Assembly: GCA_000802045.1 (NCBI GenBank)
Contig: JUEF01000029.1
Span: forward strand, 1-40,254
Source: Peptococcaceae bacterium BICA1-8
Lineage (GTDB): Bacteria > Bacillota > Peptococcia > Peptococcales > BICA1-8
Reading direction: 5' to 3'
DNA: 40,254 bases
The translations under genes and the position numbers were made by a program. The first letter of the stretch is position 1, and each line of letters starts with the position of its first letter. This document shows positions 11,976-21,299 of the stretch, in pieces. The notes below the pieces were generated by a model that saw only the letters and a list, made by a program, of their open reading frames with translations, was not told where the DNA came from and made no database searches.

Positions 11976-12070
11976 TAAGTTGATATATTTGGAGGCGCCC
12001 CAGATGTATTTACTTAATACTTGTATGTAGATACTAATAAATAATAACTAAAATAAGGAGCTGTTTAGAT

Positions 12071-13240
12071 ATGTATGAAAAACAATTATTATTAATTCCA
12101 GGACCAACTATGGTACCTCCTAGAGTACTTAGAGCTATGGCTGTTCCACCAGTGGGTCATCGCTCGCAAAAATTTAGTCAAGTTGTTAAGGAAGTTTCCG
12201 AGAATTTAAAAAAAGTTTTTCAAACCGAAAAGGATGTATATATATTAACTGCATCAGGTACAGGGGCAATGGAGGCAGCAGTCACTAACTTTATTAATCC
12301 GGGGGATAAGGTACTAGTCTTAGTCAACGGCAAGTTTGGCGAACGTTTTGCTAAAATAAATGCTCGTTTTGGTGCAGAAGTAATCAGAAAAGATTTTGAG
12401 TTAGGTAAGAGTGCAGACCCAGAAATAGTAAAGGGAATAATCACGGAAGATAAAGAGCAGAAAATAAAGGCAGTTTTTGTGCAGCAGAATGAAACTGCCA
12501 CAGGGATTTTAAACAATATTAAAGCAATTAAGGACGCTATGGGTAATCATCCTGCACTACTTATAGTTGATAGTATATCGGGAATGGCTGTCGCTGATTT
12601 TCCTGTTGATAAATGGGGTGCTGATGTGGTAATAGCTGGATCGCAAAAAGCATTTATGCTACCCCCGGGCTTAGCTTTTATTACCGTAAGCGAAAAGGCT
12701 TGGAAGGTAAATGAAACCTGTAAAAATTATAATTATTATTTTGACCTAAAAGCAGCTAAGAAAAACCTGGCCCAAGATACAACACCCTATACACCGGCTA
12801 CTTCTCTAATACTTGGGTTGCAGGAATCTTTAAACATCCTATTGGCAGAAGGAATGGAAAATATTTATAAAAAGCAGCAAATGTTTAAAGAAATAGTTAG
12901 AGAAGCTGTACAGGCTTTAGGGCTTGAATTAGTGGTTAAAGATGAAAGGGCTGCTTCCCCTGCTATTACCGCAGTTAAAGTACCTGAGGGTTTAGTCTGG
13001 AAGGATTTAAATAAGCTTATGCTAACAAAATTTAATGTGGAGATAGCAGGAGGCCAGGATGAATTAAAAGGTAAAATCTTTAGAATTGGTCATATTGGTT
13101 ATGTTCAAGATATGGATTTATTAACAGCTATAGCTGCCTTAGAGATGGCATTATTTCAGCTAGGATTTGTAAAAGATTTAGGAAGAGGAGTTAAAGTGTG
13201 TCAAGAGGTTATTTTAAAATATAAGGGGGAGACAAAATGA
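12071..13240 (+). CDS. class V aminotransferase (serine-pyruvate/alanine-glyoxylate type)
   Basis: A PLP-dependent fold-type I enzyme of 389 residues starting MYEKQLLLIPGPTMVPPRVL, the usual start of the serine-pyruvate/alanine-glyoxylate aminotransferase group. ASGTGAMEAAV (about residue 60) contacts the cofactor phosphate, VDSISGMAV (about 165) holds the aspartate that contacts the pyridine nitrogen, and GSQKAFMLPPG (about 195) carries the Schiff-base lysine. Its position under a serine T-box and 4-bp overlap with serA imply that it makes phosphoserine or serine from the SerA product; that substrate is inferred. ATG 12071 follows AAGGAG. Confidence 0.9.
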   Translation: MYEKQLLLIPGPTMVPPRVLRAMAVPPVGHRSQKFSQVVKEVSENLKKVFQTEKDVYILTASGTGAMEAAVTNFINPGDKVLVLVNGKFGERFAKINARFGAEVIRKDFELGKSADPEIVKGIITEDKEQKIKAVFVQQNETATGILNNIKAIKDAMGNHPALLIVDSISGMAVADFPVDKWGADVVIAGSQKAFMLPPGLAFITVSEKAWKVNETCKNYNYYFDLKAAKKNLAQDTTPYTPATSLILGLQESLNILLAEGMENIYKKQQMFKEIVREAVQALGLELVVKDERAASPAITAVKVPEGLVWKDLNKLMLTKFNVEIAGGQDELKGKIFRIGHIGYVQDMDLLTAIAALEMALFQLGFVKDLGRGVKVCQEVILKYKGETK

Positions 13241-14817
13241 AAATTCTGATATGTGACCCTATTTCTGACGAAGGTTTAGAGCTTTTATATAATACTCCTG
13301 GATTAGAAATTACTACAAAATACAAAAGCACAGAGAAAGAATTAATTGACATAGTACCAAATTATCATGCTATCTTAGTGCGAAGTCAAACGAAAATAAC
13401 AGCTTCTATTATTAAAAATGCTCATAATCTAAAAGTAATAGGTCGAGCAGGAGTAGGGGTAGATAATATTGATGTTGATGCTGCTACCATAAAAGGGGTA
13501 GTAGTAGTTAATGCTCCAGAAGGAAATACAATTGCAGCTGCTGAACATACTATGGCTATGATGTTAGCAGTAGCTAGGAGTATCCCGCAGGCCAACTATA
13601 AATTGAGAAATGGTGATTGGGATCGGAAAACCTTTATGGGTGTAGAATTAAGAAATAAAACTTTAGGAATTATCGGGTTAGGTAAAATAGGCTCTGAGGT
13701 AGCTAAAAGAGCAAAAGCCTTTGATATGAAAGTAGTAGGCTATGACCCATATATAAGTAAAACTAAAGCCAAGCTTCTTGATGTGGAGATAATGGATTTA
13801 ATAAATCTTTTTATAGTTAGTGATTTTATTACTATTCATCTTCCGAAAACAGAAGAAACTAAAAATCTGCTTAACAAAGAAGCCTTTTCTTTAATGAAAG
13901 ATAGTGTAAGGATAATTAACTGCGCACGGGGTGGAATCATAGATGAAGAAGCCTTAATAGAGGCATTAAATAAAGGGAAAGTAGCGGGCGCTGCTATAGA
14001 TGTATTTAGCAAAGAGCCTAATGTAGAAAGCCCTCTAATCCAGTTGCCACAGGTAGTAACAACGCCTCATCTAGGAGCCTCAACAGAAGAGGCGCAGGTG
14101 ACAGTAGCCCAAGAGGTAGCTGAAGAAGTATTAAGGGTATTAAAGGGTGAACCAGTAAAAACTGCGGTTAATATTCCATTTATTAAGCCAGAGCTATTAC
14201 AAACAGTTAAACCATATTTGGAATTAGTAGAAACCTTAGGTAAATTCATTTCTCAGCTTATGGATAAACCTATAGAATACGCAAAAATAAATTATAATGG
14301 TGAGATTGCAAGCTATGACCTGACAACATTAACAAATACAGTTTTAAAAGGATTATTAAGGCCAATTCTGCAAGACTCGGTAAACTATGTTAATGCTCCT
14401 GTTGTTGCAAAAAACAGAGGTATCCAAGTGGAAGAAGTAAAATCACAAGAGCTTAAGAATTATGCAAATCTGATTGCAATTGAAGTAAAAGGTAACGGCA
14501 CTACCCATCAGCTAGCAGGCACTATTTTTAATAAAGATGTTGTAAAATTAGTTCAGCTCGATAATTTTTCTATGGAAACAGTACCAGCTAAACATATGCT
14601 GATTATTCCTCATAGTGATAAACCAGGGATGATTGGGCAAGTAGGTACAATATTAGGTGAATACCTGGTAAATGTTGCAGGAATGCAGGTTGGCCGGGGA
14701 GAAATAGGTGGCAAAGCAGTTATGGTAATGGCGGTAGATGATGTAGTATCTGAAGCTGCCTTAGAAAAAATGAGGAAGATTGAAGGAATTTTTGACGTAA
14801 GGTATGTTTCCTTGTAA
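13237..14817 (+). CDS. serA: D-3-phosphoglycerate dehydrogenase
   Basis: First enzyme of serine synthesis: 3-phosphoglycerate + NAD to 3-phosphohydroxypyruvate. The 526-residue product is the long form. It has a substrate-binding lobe, a Rossmann NAD domain with [16 protein letters not shown] (about residue 145), the catalytic region ending [13 protein letters not shown], an intervening regulatory domain, and a C-terminal ACT domain (about 455-526, [16 protein letters not shown]) that usually mediates serine feedback. The ATG overlaps the aminotransferase stop as ATGA, so the two are translationally coupled. GGGGGAG precedes it. Confidence 0.97.
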   Translation: MKILICDPISDEGLELLYNTPGLEITTKYKSTEKELIDIVPNYHAILVRSQTKITASIIKNAHNLKVIGRAGVGVDNIDVDAATIKGVVVVNAPEGNTIAAAEHTMAMMLAVARSIPQANYKLRNGDWDRKTFMGVELRNKTLGIIGLGKIGSEVAKRAKAFDMKVVGYDPYISKTKAKLLDVEIMDLINLFIVSDFITIHLPKTEETKNLLNKEAFSLMKDSVRIINCARGGIIDEEALIEALNKGKVAGAAIDVFSKEPNVESPLIQLPQVVTTPHLGASTEEAQVTVAQEVAEEVLRVLKGEPVKTAVNIPFIKPELLQTVKPYLELVETLGKFISQLMDKPIEYAKINYNGEIASYDLTTLTNTVLKGLLRPILQDSVNYVNAPVVAKNRGIQVEEVKSQELKNYANLIAIEVKGNGTTHQLAGTIFNKDVVKLVQLDNFSMETVPAKHMLIIPHSDKPGMIGQVGTILGEYLVNVAGMQVGRGEIGGKAVMVMAVDDVVSEAALEKMRKIEGIFDVRYVSL

Positions 14818-14826
14818 AATAAAGAA

Positions 14827-14912
14827 TAGTGATTAGTGACTGGTGACTGGTGACTAGTAGTAAAGAGTACGAAAATCTACTAGTCACTAGTAACTAATAA
14901 CTAGTAACTAAT
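14827..14912. repeat. ACTAGT-type intergenic repeat, copy 2
   Basis: Units of GTGACTGGTGACTAGTAG type, then after a short spacer CTAGTCACTAGTAACTAA, filling most of the serA-serS gap. Parts are inverted relative to each other, so a hairpin around ACTAGT is possible. Confidence 0.7.
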
Positions 14913-14914
14913 AG

Positions 14915-16201
<1,287 letters not shown>

Positions 16202-16342
16202 CATCTAAATGAATGGAAGTCTATTGGGATGCATCTGCTTACAGGTTATACTGCATGATGCATCTAATGAATGTTAATATTTCTTGATGCATCCTATGAG
16301 CTAGTCCATAAGCAGATGCAAGGTGATCCAGCCATTTCCACA
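16202..16342. repeat. GATGCATC-type degenerate repeats
   Basis: Several copies of GATGCATC/GCATCTAATGAATG-like units between serS and the tRNA genes. GCATCTGCTTA (16231-16241) and TAAGCAGATGC (16309-16319) form a perfect 11-bp inverted repeat. No open frame of interest; possibly a decayed dispersed repeat. Confidence 0.5.
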
Positions 16343-16372
16343 TTGACAGTAGCTGATATAATATGCTATAAT
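16343..16372 (+). promoter_or_regulatory. promoter of the tRNA cluster
   Basis: TTGACA (16343-16348) and TATAAT (16367-16372), both perfect consensus, with an 18-base spacer, about 60 bases before the first tRNA. Confidence 0.7.
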
Positions 16373-16430
16373 ACTTTTTGCGTTCGAAAAAAAATTATAG
16401 CATACTAGTCACTAGTAAACAGTAACTAAT

Positions 16431-16520
16431 GGAGGGGTGTCCGAGCGGTTGAAGGAGGCGGTCTTGAAAACCGTTGAACCTTTACGGGTTCCGTGGGTTC
16501 GAATCCCACCCTCTCCGCCA
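16431..16520 (+). tRNA. tRNA-Ser (anticodon TGA)
   Basis: Acceptor arm GGAGGGG pairs with CCTCTCC (one G-U), followed by discriminator G and an encoded CCA (16518-16520). The anticodon stem-loop has CTTGAAA with TGA at 16465-16467. The long variable arm is typical of tRNA-Ser, and the T-loop GGTTCGAATC is present. An ACTAGT-type repeat (16403-16430) abuts its 5' end. Confidence 0.96.
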
Positions 16521-16631
16521 ATTAAGAAGCAGGAAGCAAGAGGTAAGAGGCAGGAAGAAGAAAATTGGAAAAGATTTTAGGTAGCCAAAGAGGGTAATAA
16601 GTAGTATAATATTATTTGTATCTTAAAACAT

Positions 16632-16725
16632 GGAGAGATGGCCGAGTGGCCGAAGGCGGTCGCCTGCTAAGCGATTATACGGGCTAATACCCGTATCGAG
16701 GGTTCAAATCCCTCTCTCTCCGCCA
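16632..16725 (+). tRNA. tRNA-Ser (anticodon GCT)
   Basis: GGAGAGA acceptor arm, D-arm GCCGAGTGGCCGAAGGC, anticodon loop CTGCTAA with GCT at 16666-16668, a long variable arm (TATACGGG...CCCGTATC), T-loop GGTTCAAATC and encoded CCA. It reads AGC/AGU codons. Confidence 0.96.
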
Positions 16726-16729
16726 CTAT

Positions 16730-16806
16730 GCGCCCGTGGCTCAGCTGGATAGAGTAGCAGACTACGAATCTGAAGGTCGCAGGTTCGAATCCTGCCGGGC
16801 GCGCCA
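16730..16806 (+). tRNA. tRNA-Arg (anticodon ACG)
   Basis: GCGCCCG pairs with CGGGCGC; anticodon loop CTACGAA with ACG at 16764-16766; T-arm GCAGGTTCGAATCCTGC; encoded CCA. A34 of this tRNA is the bacterial substrate for conversion to inosine by TadA, encoded 270 bases downstream. Confidence 0.96.
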
Positions 16807-16810
16807 TAAA

Positions 16811-16838
16811 AAAAATCACCGATGTGATTTTTTTTTAG
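16811..16838 (+). terminator. terminator between the tRNA-Arg genes
   Basis: AAAAATCAC (16811-16819) pairs with GTGATTTTT (16824-16832) around CGAT, with the T-run continuing to 16836. It ends the upstream three-tRNA transcript. Confidence 0.8.
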
Positions 16839-16872
16839 CTAAAACGAAAACCAATAAATAACAATCAATTAT

Positions 16873-16949
16873 GCGCCCGTAGCTCAGGTGGACAGAGCGA
16901 CGGTTTCCTAAACCGTGTGCCAGGGGTTCGAGTCCCTTCGGGCGCGCCA
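16873..16949 (+). tRNA. tRNA-Arg (anticodon CCT)
   Basis: GCGCCCG/CGGGCGC acceptor arm, D-arm AGCTCAGGTGGACAGAGC, anticodon loop TTCCTAA with CCT at 16907-16909, T-arm AGGGGTTCGAGTCCCTT, encoded CCA. It reads AGG codons. Confidence 0.95.
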
Positions 16950-16969
16950 AGAACAGAAGTCGGTAATCG

Positions 16970-17006
16970 GAAGTCGGAGGTCAGAAAATTTCCGGCCTCC
17001 GACTTC
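16970..17006. repeat. 11-bp perfect inverted repeat
   Basis: GAAGTCGGAGG (16970-16980) and CCTCCGACTTC (16996-17006) form a perfect stem with a 15-base loop between tRNA-Arg and tadA. No T-run follows, so it may be a repeat unit or RNA 3' end rather than a terminator. Confidence 0.55.
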
Positions 17007-17075
17007 GACTCCGTCACTACTATATCTCGGGTGCTAATGAAAATTAGTCCTCCCTTCCTATTGGAGGCAAGATAA

Positions 17076-17531
17076 ATGCTCTCCCATGAATATTTTATGA
17101 GAAAAGCTTTGGATGAGGCTCATAAGGCCTTTGAGGAAAATGAAGTGCCTATTGGAGCTATTATTGTTAAAGATGGAGAGATAATCGGAAGAGGTAGAAA
17201 TCAAAGAGAAACCTTAAATGATCCTACCGCTCATGCAGAAATATTAGCTTTAAGGGATGCCGGACAAAGTACCGGGAGCTGGCGCCTAACAGGAGCGGAT
17301 ATCTATGTAACTATAGAGCCTTGTCCTATGTGCGCTGGAGCTTTGATTAACAGCAGGATAGCTACAGTAGTATATGGTGCTGACGAACCTAAATTTGGCT
17401 CAGCAGGGAGTCAATTAAACCTTCTACAGTTCCCAGGCTTTAATCATCAGGTTAAAATAATTGGTTCAGTATTGGAAGAAGAATGTAAGGCAATAATGAA
17501 AAAGTTTTTTCAGAGACTAAGGGAAAAATAA
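17076..17531 (+). CDS. tadA: tRNA-specific adenosine deaminase
   Basis: Zinc enzyme that deaminates A34 to inosine in tRNA-Arg(ACG). The 151-residue product has the cytidine-deaminase fold with HAEILALRDA (about residue 53; H is a zinc ligand, E the proton shuttle) and PCPMCAGA (about 83; two cysteine zinc ligands). The start is ATG 17076 behind GGAGG at 17063-17067. It sits next to its substrate tRNA gene. A GGAACGGTG-aga-CACCGTTCC hairpin (17539-17559) lies just downstream; it lacks a T-run. Confidence 0.95.
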   Translation: MLSHEYFMRKALDEAHKAFEENEVPIGAIIVKDGEIIGRGRNQRETLNDPTAHAEILALRDAGQSTGSWRLTGADIYVTIEPCPMCAGALINSRIATVVYGADEPKFGSAGSQLNLLQFPGFNHQVKIIGSVLEEECKAIMKKFFQRLREK

Positions 17532-17564
17532 ATATTACGGAACGGTGAGACACCGTTCCCTACA

Positions 17565-17597
17565 ACCAGTCACCAGTCACCAGTCACTAGTAACCAA
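17565..17597. repeat. ACTAGT-type intergenic repeat, copy 4
   Basis: Three near-identical CAGTCAC units followed by CACTAGTAACCAAT, directly before the broken tRNA-Ser. A shorter copy 3 lies at 16403-16430, also directly before a tRNA-Ser. Confidence 0.65.
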
Positions 17598-17600
17598 TAG

Positions 17601-17720
17601 GGAGAGATGTCCGAGAGGTCGAAGGAGGCAGACTCGAAATGTGTGGAGCTTTATGGAAGTCATGTAGCCGAAAACCTTGATTTTATGCGGTTTTCCAAAT
17701 CCTCGGAGTTCGAATCAGGA
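17601..17720 (+). pseudogene. decayed tRNA-Ser (anticodon CGA)
   Basis: Starts GGAGAGATGTCCGAGAGG and continues with GGCAGACTCGAAAT, a clear tRNA-Ser 5' half up to the anticodon loop (CGA). The anticodon stem then fails to close and about 60 unrelated bases follow, before a T-loop-like GAGTTCGAATC (about 17706-17716). No CCA end. An intact tRNA-Ser(CGA) lies just downstream, so this copy looks disrupted and replaced, perhaps by an earlier integration at the same tRNA. Confidence 0.6.
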
Positions 17721-17779
17721 CAGGTTTTTGAGCTGTTCTATCCAAGTTCTATCCGAGGTACTCAAATAAGTTTATATTC

Positions 17780-17869
17780 GGAGAGTTGTCCGAGCGGTTT
17801 AAGGAGCTGGTCTCGAAAACCAGTGTACATGTAAATGTACCCAGGGTTCAAATCCCTGACTCTCCGCCA
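17780..17869 (+). tRNA. tRNA-Ser (anticodon CGA), integration site
   Basis: GGAGAGT acceptor arm closing with ACTCTCC, anticodon loop CTCGAAA with CGA at 17814-17816, variable arm GTACATGTAAATGTAC, T-loop GGTTCAAATC and encoded CCA. Its 3' end lies 17 bases from the stop codon of a converging integrase, the classic arrangement of an att site in the 3' part of a tRNA gene. Confidence 0.95.
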
Positions 17870-17886
17870 TCATGGGGCTGTTAATC

Positions 17887-19224
17887 CTAAAGATTAGCAG
17901 TCCCTGCCATTTTAAGCGGCAAAGATTTCTGAATGATCTTGGCTGTTTTTTTCTTGGATTGGTATTCCAAATGACCATAGGTATTGACCGTTGTCCGAAT
18001 ATCGCTATGGCCAACCCAATCTCTGATACGCTCCATCGGCACTTCATTGGCCATCATCAAGCCTACGCACGAATGTCGAAGGTCATGGAATCGAACATGG
18101 GGCAATCCGGCTTTTTTGAGCAAATCAGCATGCCTGTTGGTGATATATCCCGGGTCGATGATTTCCCCCAAGGGATGGACGCAAAGATATCCAAGCCATT
18201 CGTTGCTGTACGAGCTGCCACAAAGCTTCCTCAGTTCCTTATTCTCAGCTATTTTTGCTTTTATCCTTTCCTCGACATAAGGAATCAAGGGATAAGTACG
18301 GTTGCTTAAATCCGTTTTGAGCTTGTCAGATGGGATATATATTTTCTTCTTATCGATCACTGCTGTCGTTACGGTGTGATTCGCCCGAAAGAATTTGTGC
18401 TGAAAATCAAATTGCGATTCCCTGGTGCCAACACACTCACTGCGCCGCATACCATAAAAGCCGCCGAGCAATATAGGGATTTCAATAATATCTCCGACAA
18501 TAAATTCGAGATAATACTGCATCTGTTCGGCATTTAGCGTAGCCGCATTGTATTTCTCAATTTTGTGAAGGGTGATTGCGCTGTTCGGATTCACGTTAAT
18601 CATCTTTCTGCTGATGGCATAATTCAACACCTGATTGATAACTGTGTAATCTTTCGCAACCGTAGCCTTCTTCTTACCGTTTTTAAGCCGATAAGAATAA
18701 TGTCCTTTGAGTAGATCAGGCGTAATCTCCTGTACAGTGCATCCATAAGCTTTGAAGGTCGGATATAAGTTGTGCTTTATATTTTCTGCATATCCGGCCC
18801 AGGTATTGAGCTTGATTGTCTTGTCAAAATTAAAATCTTCTCCTACCACAATATTATCCGGGTGTCTGAATTCAAGCCATTCATTTAATAAATCTGCAAA
18901 CAGGGGATTTGCTGAATGGTCATCGTCAAAATTTGACTGAACAATGCTCTTTTCATGTGTTTCATGCGCGGAGGTCTTATCAGCCACGCCATTTTTCAGG
19001 TCAAGCGAATATTGGATTCTAACCGACAAACATTTGCTTTCGGCTTCCGCTTCATTTTCCTTGATTGCAGGAAGCCCTGTTGAAATCCAAAGTGGTTTAC
19101 GCTTTCCATTCTTATCCTTACGATTAAGAACGGTGTAATAATATCCCTTCTTTGCTGTTATGAAGCCTCCGATTAATTCATCCTCGGTCAATCTGACCAT
19201 TTTCAGCATTTGAGTGAGTTCCAT
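17887..19224 (-). CDS. tyrosine site-specific integrase of a mobile element
   Basis: A 445-residue phage/ICE-type tyrosine recombinase. An N-terminal arm-binding region and a SAM-like core-binding domain are followed by the catalytic domain with GMRRSE (first Arg), HDLRHS (H-x-x-R), GHSDIRTT (His) and the nucleophile in VNTYGH (about residue 420). It mediates integration and excision. Minus-strand ATG at 19222-19224 behind GGAGG. It points toward tRNA-Ser(CGA), its probable target, and an excisionase-like gene lies upstream. GC content appears higher than in the core genes, consistent with transfer. No second att copy was found by eye in the window. Confidence 0.93.
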   Translation of the reverse strand: MELTQMLKMVRLTEDELIGGFITAKKGYYYTVLNRKDKNGKRKPLWISTGLPAIKENEAEAESKCLSVRIQYSLDLKNGVADKTSAHETHEKSIVQSNFDDDHSANPLFADLLNEWLEFRHPDNIVVGEDFNFDKTIKLNTWAGYAENIKHNLYPTFKAYGCTVQEITPDLLKGHYSYRLKNGKKKATVAKDYTVINQVLNYAISRKMINVNPNSAITLHKIEKYNAATLNAEQMQYYLEFIVGDIIEIPILLGGFYGMRRSECVGTRESQFDFQHKFFRANHTVTTAVIDKKKIYIPSDKLKTDLSNRTYPLIPYVEERIKAKIAENKELRKLCGSSYSNEWLGYLCVHPLGEIIDPGYITNRHADLLKKAGLPHVRFHDLRHSCVGLMMANEVPMERIRDWVGHSDIRTTVNTYGHLEYQSKKKTAKIIQKSLPLKMAGTANL

Positions 19225-19312
19225 ATGGTTCCTCCTTTCGAATTATTCACTCACCTGCCGTTGACAGGATGAGTGTATCACAATAAAAAAGGGCTCGTAA
19301 AATGTGCAAATA

Positions 19313-19555
19313 TCATTTTTGTTCGCTGTCGCTGCTCGTCGTACCTATTCTCAGGTAGCTAAATAAAAAAGGTTTGGGGATTTTATATGCCCGCCCAACC
19401 TTTAAACACTCAATTTTATTTTCTTGTATCAAACCGTATCCTGTTTTTAGGCTAATGCCAAGAATTTCACACATTTGCTTTATATCAAGCACATCGGGAT
19501 ATCCCTTTAGCATGATACGGTAGGCTTTTTCTTGGGATAATTTTTCATTAGCCAT
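19313..19555 (-). CDS. excisionase-type helix-turn-helix protein
   Basis: 80 residues with a MerR/Xis-like winged HTH: DIKQMCEILGISLKTGYGLI followed by a basic strand with VGRAYKIPK. This is the small excisionase-like DNA-binding family found beside tyrosine integrases in Firmicutes ICEs, where it biases recombination toward excision. Starts at the minus-strand ATG at 19553-19555 and lies 88 bases upstream of int. An imperfect hairpin around CACTCA...TGAGTG (about 19246-19274) lies in that gap. Confidence 0.8.
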   Translation of the reverse strand: MANEKLSQEKAYRIMLKGYPDVLDIKQMCEILGISLKTGYGLIQENKIECLKVGRAYKIPKPFLFSYLRIGTTSSDSEQK

Positions 19556-20093
19556 ACTAAGCCTCCTTTTCGTTTTAAATTCCGCGCTACTTTCTATTTT
19601 GATTCGCGAAGCAGGAGATGCGCCTTAGTTTGGACACGCATGTATACTCACATGGATAGGCGCACCCCTAACTCGCGTTTCTGTTTTGGTTTTATTGCTT
19701 ATGGCTCTATCCGGCAGACGGCGGTTAACCGTCCTCATAGGAATTCCACCTCTCCCAGGTTCTCTGCAAGCCGCCCCCATTGCGTGATCCCGCTCATGCG
19801 GGGCTGTGGCTGGACGGAAGTATCATTATCCCTCCGTATGTGTCGCCGCCTTAAATGTAACCAACATTTATTTACTGCATGGGTATTGACCGCTCGCATC
19901 TTACCTTTATCCAATCTTCAATGGTGTGGATATTGGGGTTGTGGTCTTGGCGTACCTGCAATCTGGCTTTCCTTCTCAGGACATACGGGGAATGTACCGG
20001 ATAAAACACTTATTCAATTTTCAAGGTACATTTGAGGGGGTAGAATATGTCCCTCTATTAATCAGCAGATTTTTAGGGCGATTCCGCAGTGGC
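19556..20093. other. structured non-coding region between sigma-like and xis-like genes
   Basis: About 540 bases without a convincing gene; the longest frame here has odd composition and no family look. Local structure is visible: GCGCCT (19620-19625) pairs with AGGCGC (19658-19663), and nested inside it CATGT (19639-19643) pairs with ACATG (19650-19654). The GC-richer sequence and its position in the recombination/regulation module make a regulatory RNA, an origin-like site or a decayed gene possible. Nothing is proven. Confidence 0.4.
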
Positions 20094-20516
20094 TTATAAG
20101 AATTTTTTTATAAATTCTTCTATATTCTTTAATCCGCGATTAATCGAATCCCTAATAGTGCTTTCTCCAACTCCTTCAATCCGTGCAATTTGTGCTTTGC
20201 TCATTTCCAAGAAGAAATAGGCATAAACACGCTTCGCCTGTTTTTCCGGGAGACTGTTGATAGCGGCATATAATTCCTGATTGCTCAGCTTTCTTTCATA
20301 GATTTCATCAGGCGATAAAACCAGCAGGATGATATCCTTTTCAATACCGTCGCCAGCATCAAGGGAATAATATGCTTTGTAGACACGCTTACGCTCGAAG
20401 TCTGCATGTTTCTTTCGATTAAACTGTTTAAATAGTTCCGCAATTTCTTCTGTTACTTCAATGAAAAAGTCGGAATTATAGAACGGGTAGTAATCCCGCA
20501 AATTGATTCTTATCAT
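20094..20516 (-). CDS. small sigma-70 family / region 4-like transcription factor
   Basis: 140 residues. The C-terminal half carries a sigma region 4 helix-turn-helix: LPEKQAKRVYAYFFLEMSK, then QIARIEGVGESTIRDSINRG. The N-terminal half is acidic/aromatic and typical of the small sigma-like proteins of Tn916-type and related conjugative elements, which control element genes. ATG at 20514-20516 on the minus strand with GGAGGG. Transcribed in the same direction as xis and int. Confidence 0.85.
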   Translation of the reverse strand: MIRINLRDYYPFYNSDFFIEVTEEIAELFKQFNRKKHADFERKRVYKAYYSLDAGDGIEKDIILLVLSPDEIYERKLSNQELYAAINSLPEKQAKRVYAYFFLEMSKAQIARIEGVGESTIRDSINRGLKNIEEFIKKFL

Positions 20517-20700
20517 ATATGAACCCTCCGTTTTGATTTTTTTTGTAAAGAAAAACTAAAACAGAGGAGGAGAGCGGCACCCGGTCGAATACCTGAGAAA
20601 TTTAAAATAGCAGAGCTTGTCCACTATAAAAGATTGAATAAAAATGGATGAGTTCTTTCGACATACCAAAAGTCGGAAAAACAAATAATTTGTCAATAAG

Positions 20701-20735
20701 AAAACCGCAATTTGCTTATTGCAAATTGCGGTTTT
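20701..20735 (-). terminator. perfect 15-bp terminator hairpin
   Basis: AAAACCGCAATTTGC (20701-20715) pairs base for base with GCAAATTGCGGTTTT (20721-20735) around TTATT. On the minus strand it is followed by TTTTCTTATT. It would end the riboswitch-controlled transcript coming from 21190; the plus-strand reading is also possible. Confidence 0.8.
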
Positions 20736-20744
20736 CCTGGCTGC

Positions 20745-20911
20745 ATGAAATATATTGTGTTTAAGTATTGTTGAATGCTGTACTTTTACCCGTATGTGTG
20801 GGAGATACGGATACGTGTCTGAAAAGCCGACATCGGCATAGATAAAGCCTTTATAACTTTTTACATCTGCTATTTTAGCTTTTTTAGCTTTAACAGAATT
20901 TCATTTGTCAT
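20745..20911 (-). pseudogene. small gene downstream of the c-di-GMP riboswitch, frameshifted
   Basis: After the riboswitch terminator the minus strand has GTGAGG and an ATG (about 20909-20911) giving MTNEILLKLKKLK and a stop. Adding one base at a run of six A would continue the frame as AKIADVKSYKGFIYADVGF and beyond, through to the terminator. I do not recognise the protein. It is either a small gene broken in a homopolymer, a sequencing error, or a slippage site. Confidence 0.35.
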
Positions 20912-21061
20912 TTGTCAGCACCTCACTTACCTAAAATGAAAAACAATAGCTACATCACCCCAATGGCTGTTAGATTTTGCCGAAAAAAGTAAGTAGCCTT
21001 GCCATTCAAAATGCTACAAATTTTACCAGTATAGTCGTTGTCCCTTTACTCAAAAAAACAA

Positions 21062-21090
21062 AAAACCTGCCAATAAGAAAGGGCAGGTTA
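21062..21090 (-). terminator. riboswitch expression platform (terminator)
   Basis: On the minus strand AACCTGCC (21089-21082) pairs with GGCAGGTT (21071-21064) and runs into TTTTTTGTTTTTTT. The same CCTGCC/GGCAGG arms also occur inside the aptamer, so alternative pairing between aptamer and terminator is possible. Confidence 0.85.
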
Positions 21091-21105
21091 TGCGCATAGT
21101 ATAAT

Positions 21106-21190
21106 GCGGCAGCTAGGCTATCATAGTGCAAAGGCACCTTAGACCCTATGGCTTTGCGTCCCTGCCTTTTGGCAGGTTTGCCCTTATCGC
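21106..21190 (-). promoter_or_regulatory. cyclic di-GMP-I (GEMM) riboswitch aptamer, copy 1
   Basis: Reading the minus strand from 21190: AAGGGCAAACCTGCC, AAAA tetraloop, GGCAGGGACGCAAAGCC, then GGGTCTAAGGTGCC and GATAGCCTAGCTGCC. The conserved GGCAAACC, GGGACGCAAAGCC and CUAA elements define the GEMM-I aptamer, which binds c-di-GMP. A terminator follows directly, so ligand binding should control transcription of the short downstream region. A frame that is open across this RNA on the minus strand is not a gene. Confidence 0.92.
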
Positions 21191-21299
21191 TATTCATTTT
21201 GTAAAATAATTCACAAAAGTTTTCAATTAAGTGAGTCTTGATTTATTCATTATACATTATTTAGACGGCAAAAAATGTAAAAAGTTCCAATTTGCTATT
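21172..21299. repeat. direct repeat A1 (riboswitch 5' end plus upstream DNA)
   Basis: Closely similar to 32598-32719 in the same orientation. Shared stretches include GCAGGTTTGCCCTTA, TTTTGTAAAATAATTCACAAAA and CCAATTTGCTATT. It contains the first bases of the aptamer and what should be its promoter (minus strand TTGAAA then TACAAA 17 bases later, about 21227-21199). The pair encloses about 11.3 kb. Confidence 0.8.

Noticed and set aside
17607..17834. 75-codon open frame
   Set aside because: Covers the broken tRNA-Ser and part of the intact tRNA-Ser(CGA).
19640..20035. 131-codon open frame on the plus strand
   Set aside because: Unusual composition rich in R, C, S and W, no ribosome binding site, no family likeness; lies over inverted repeats in a non-coding region.
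21006..21197. 63-codon open frame on the minus strand
   Set aside because: It is the translated sequence of the c-di-GMP-I riboswitch and its terminator; no ribosome binding site.
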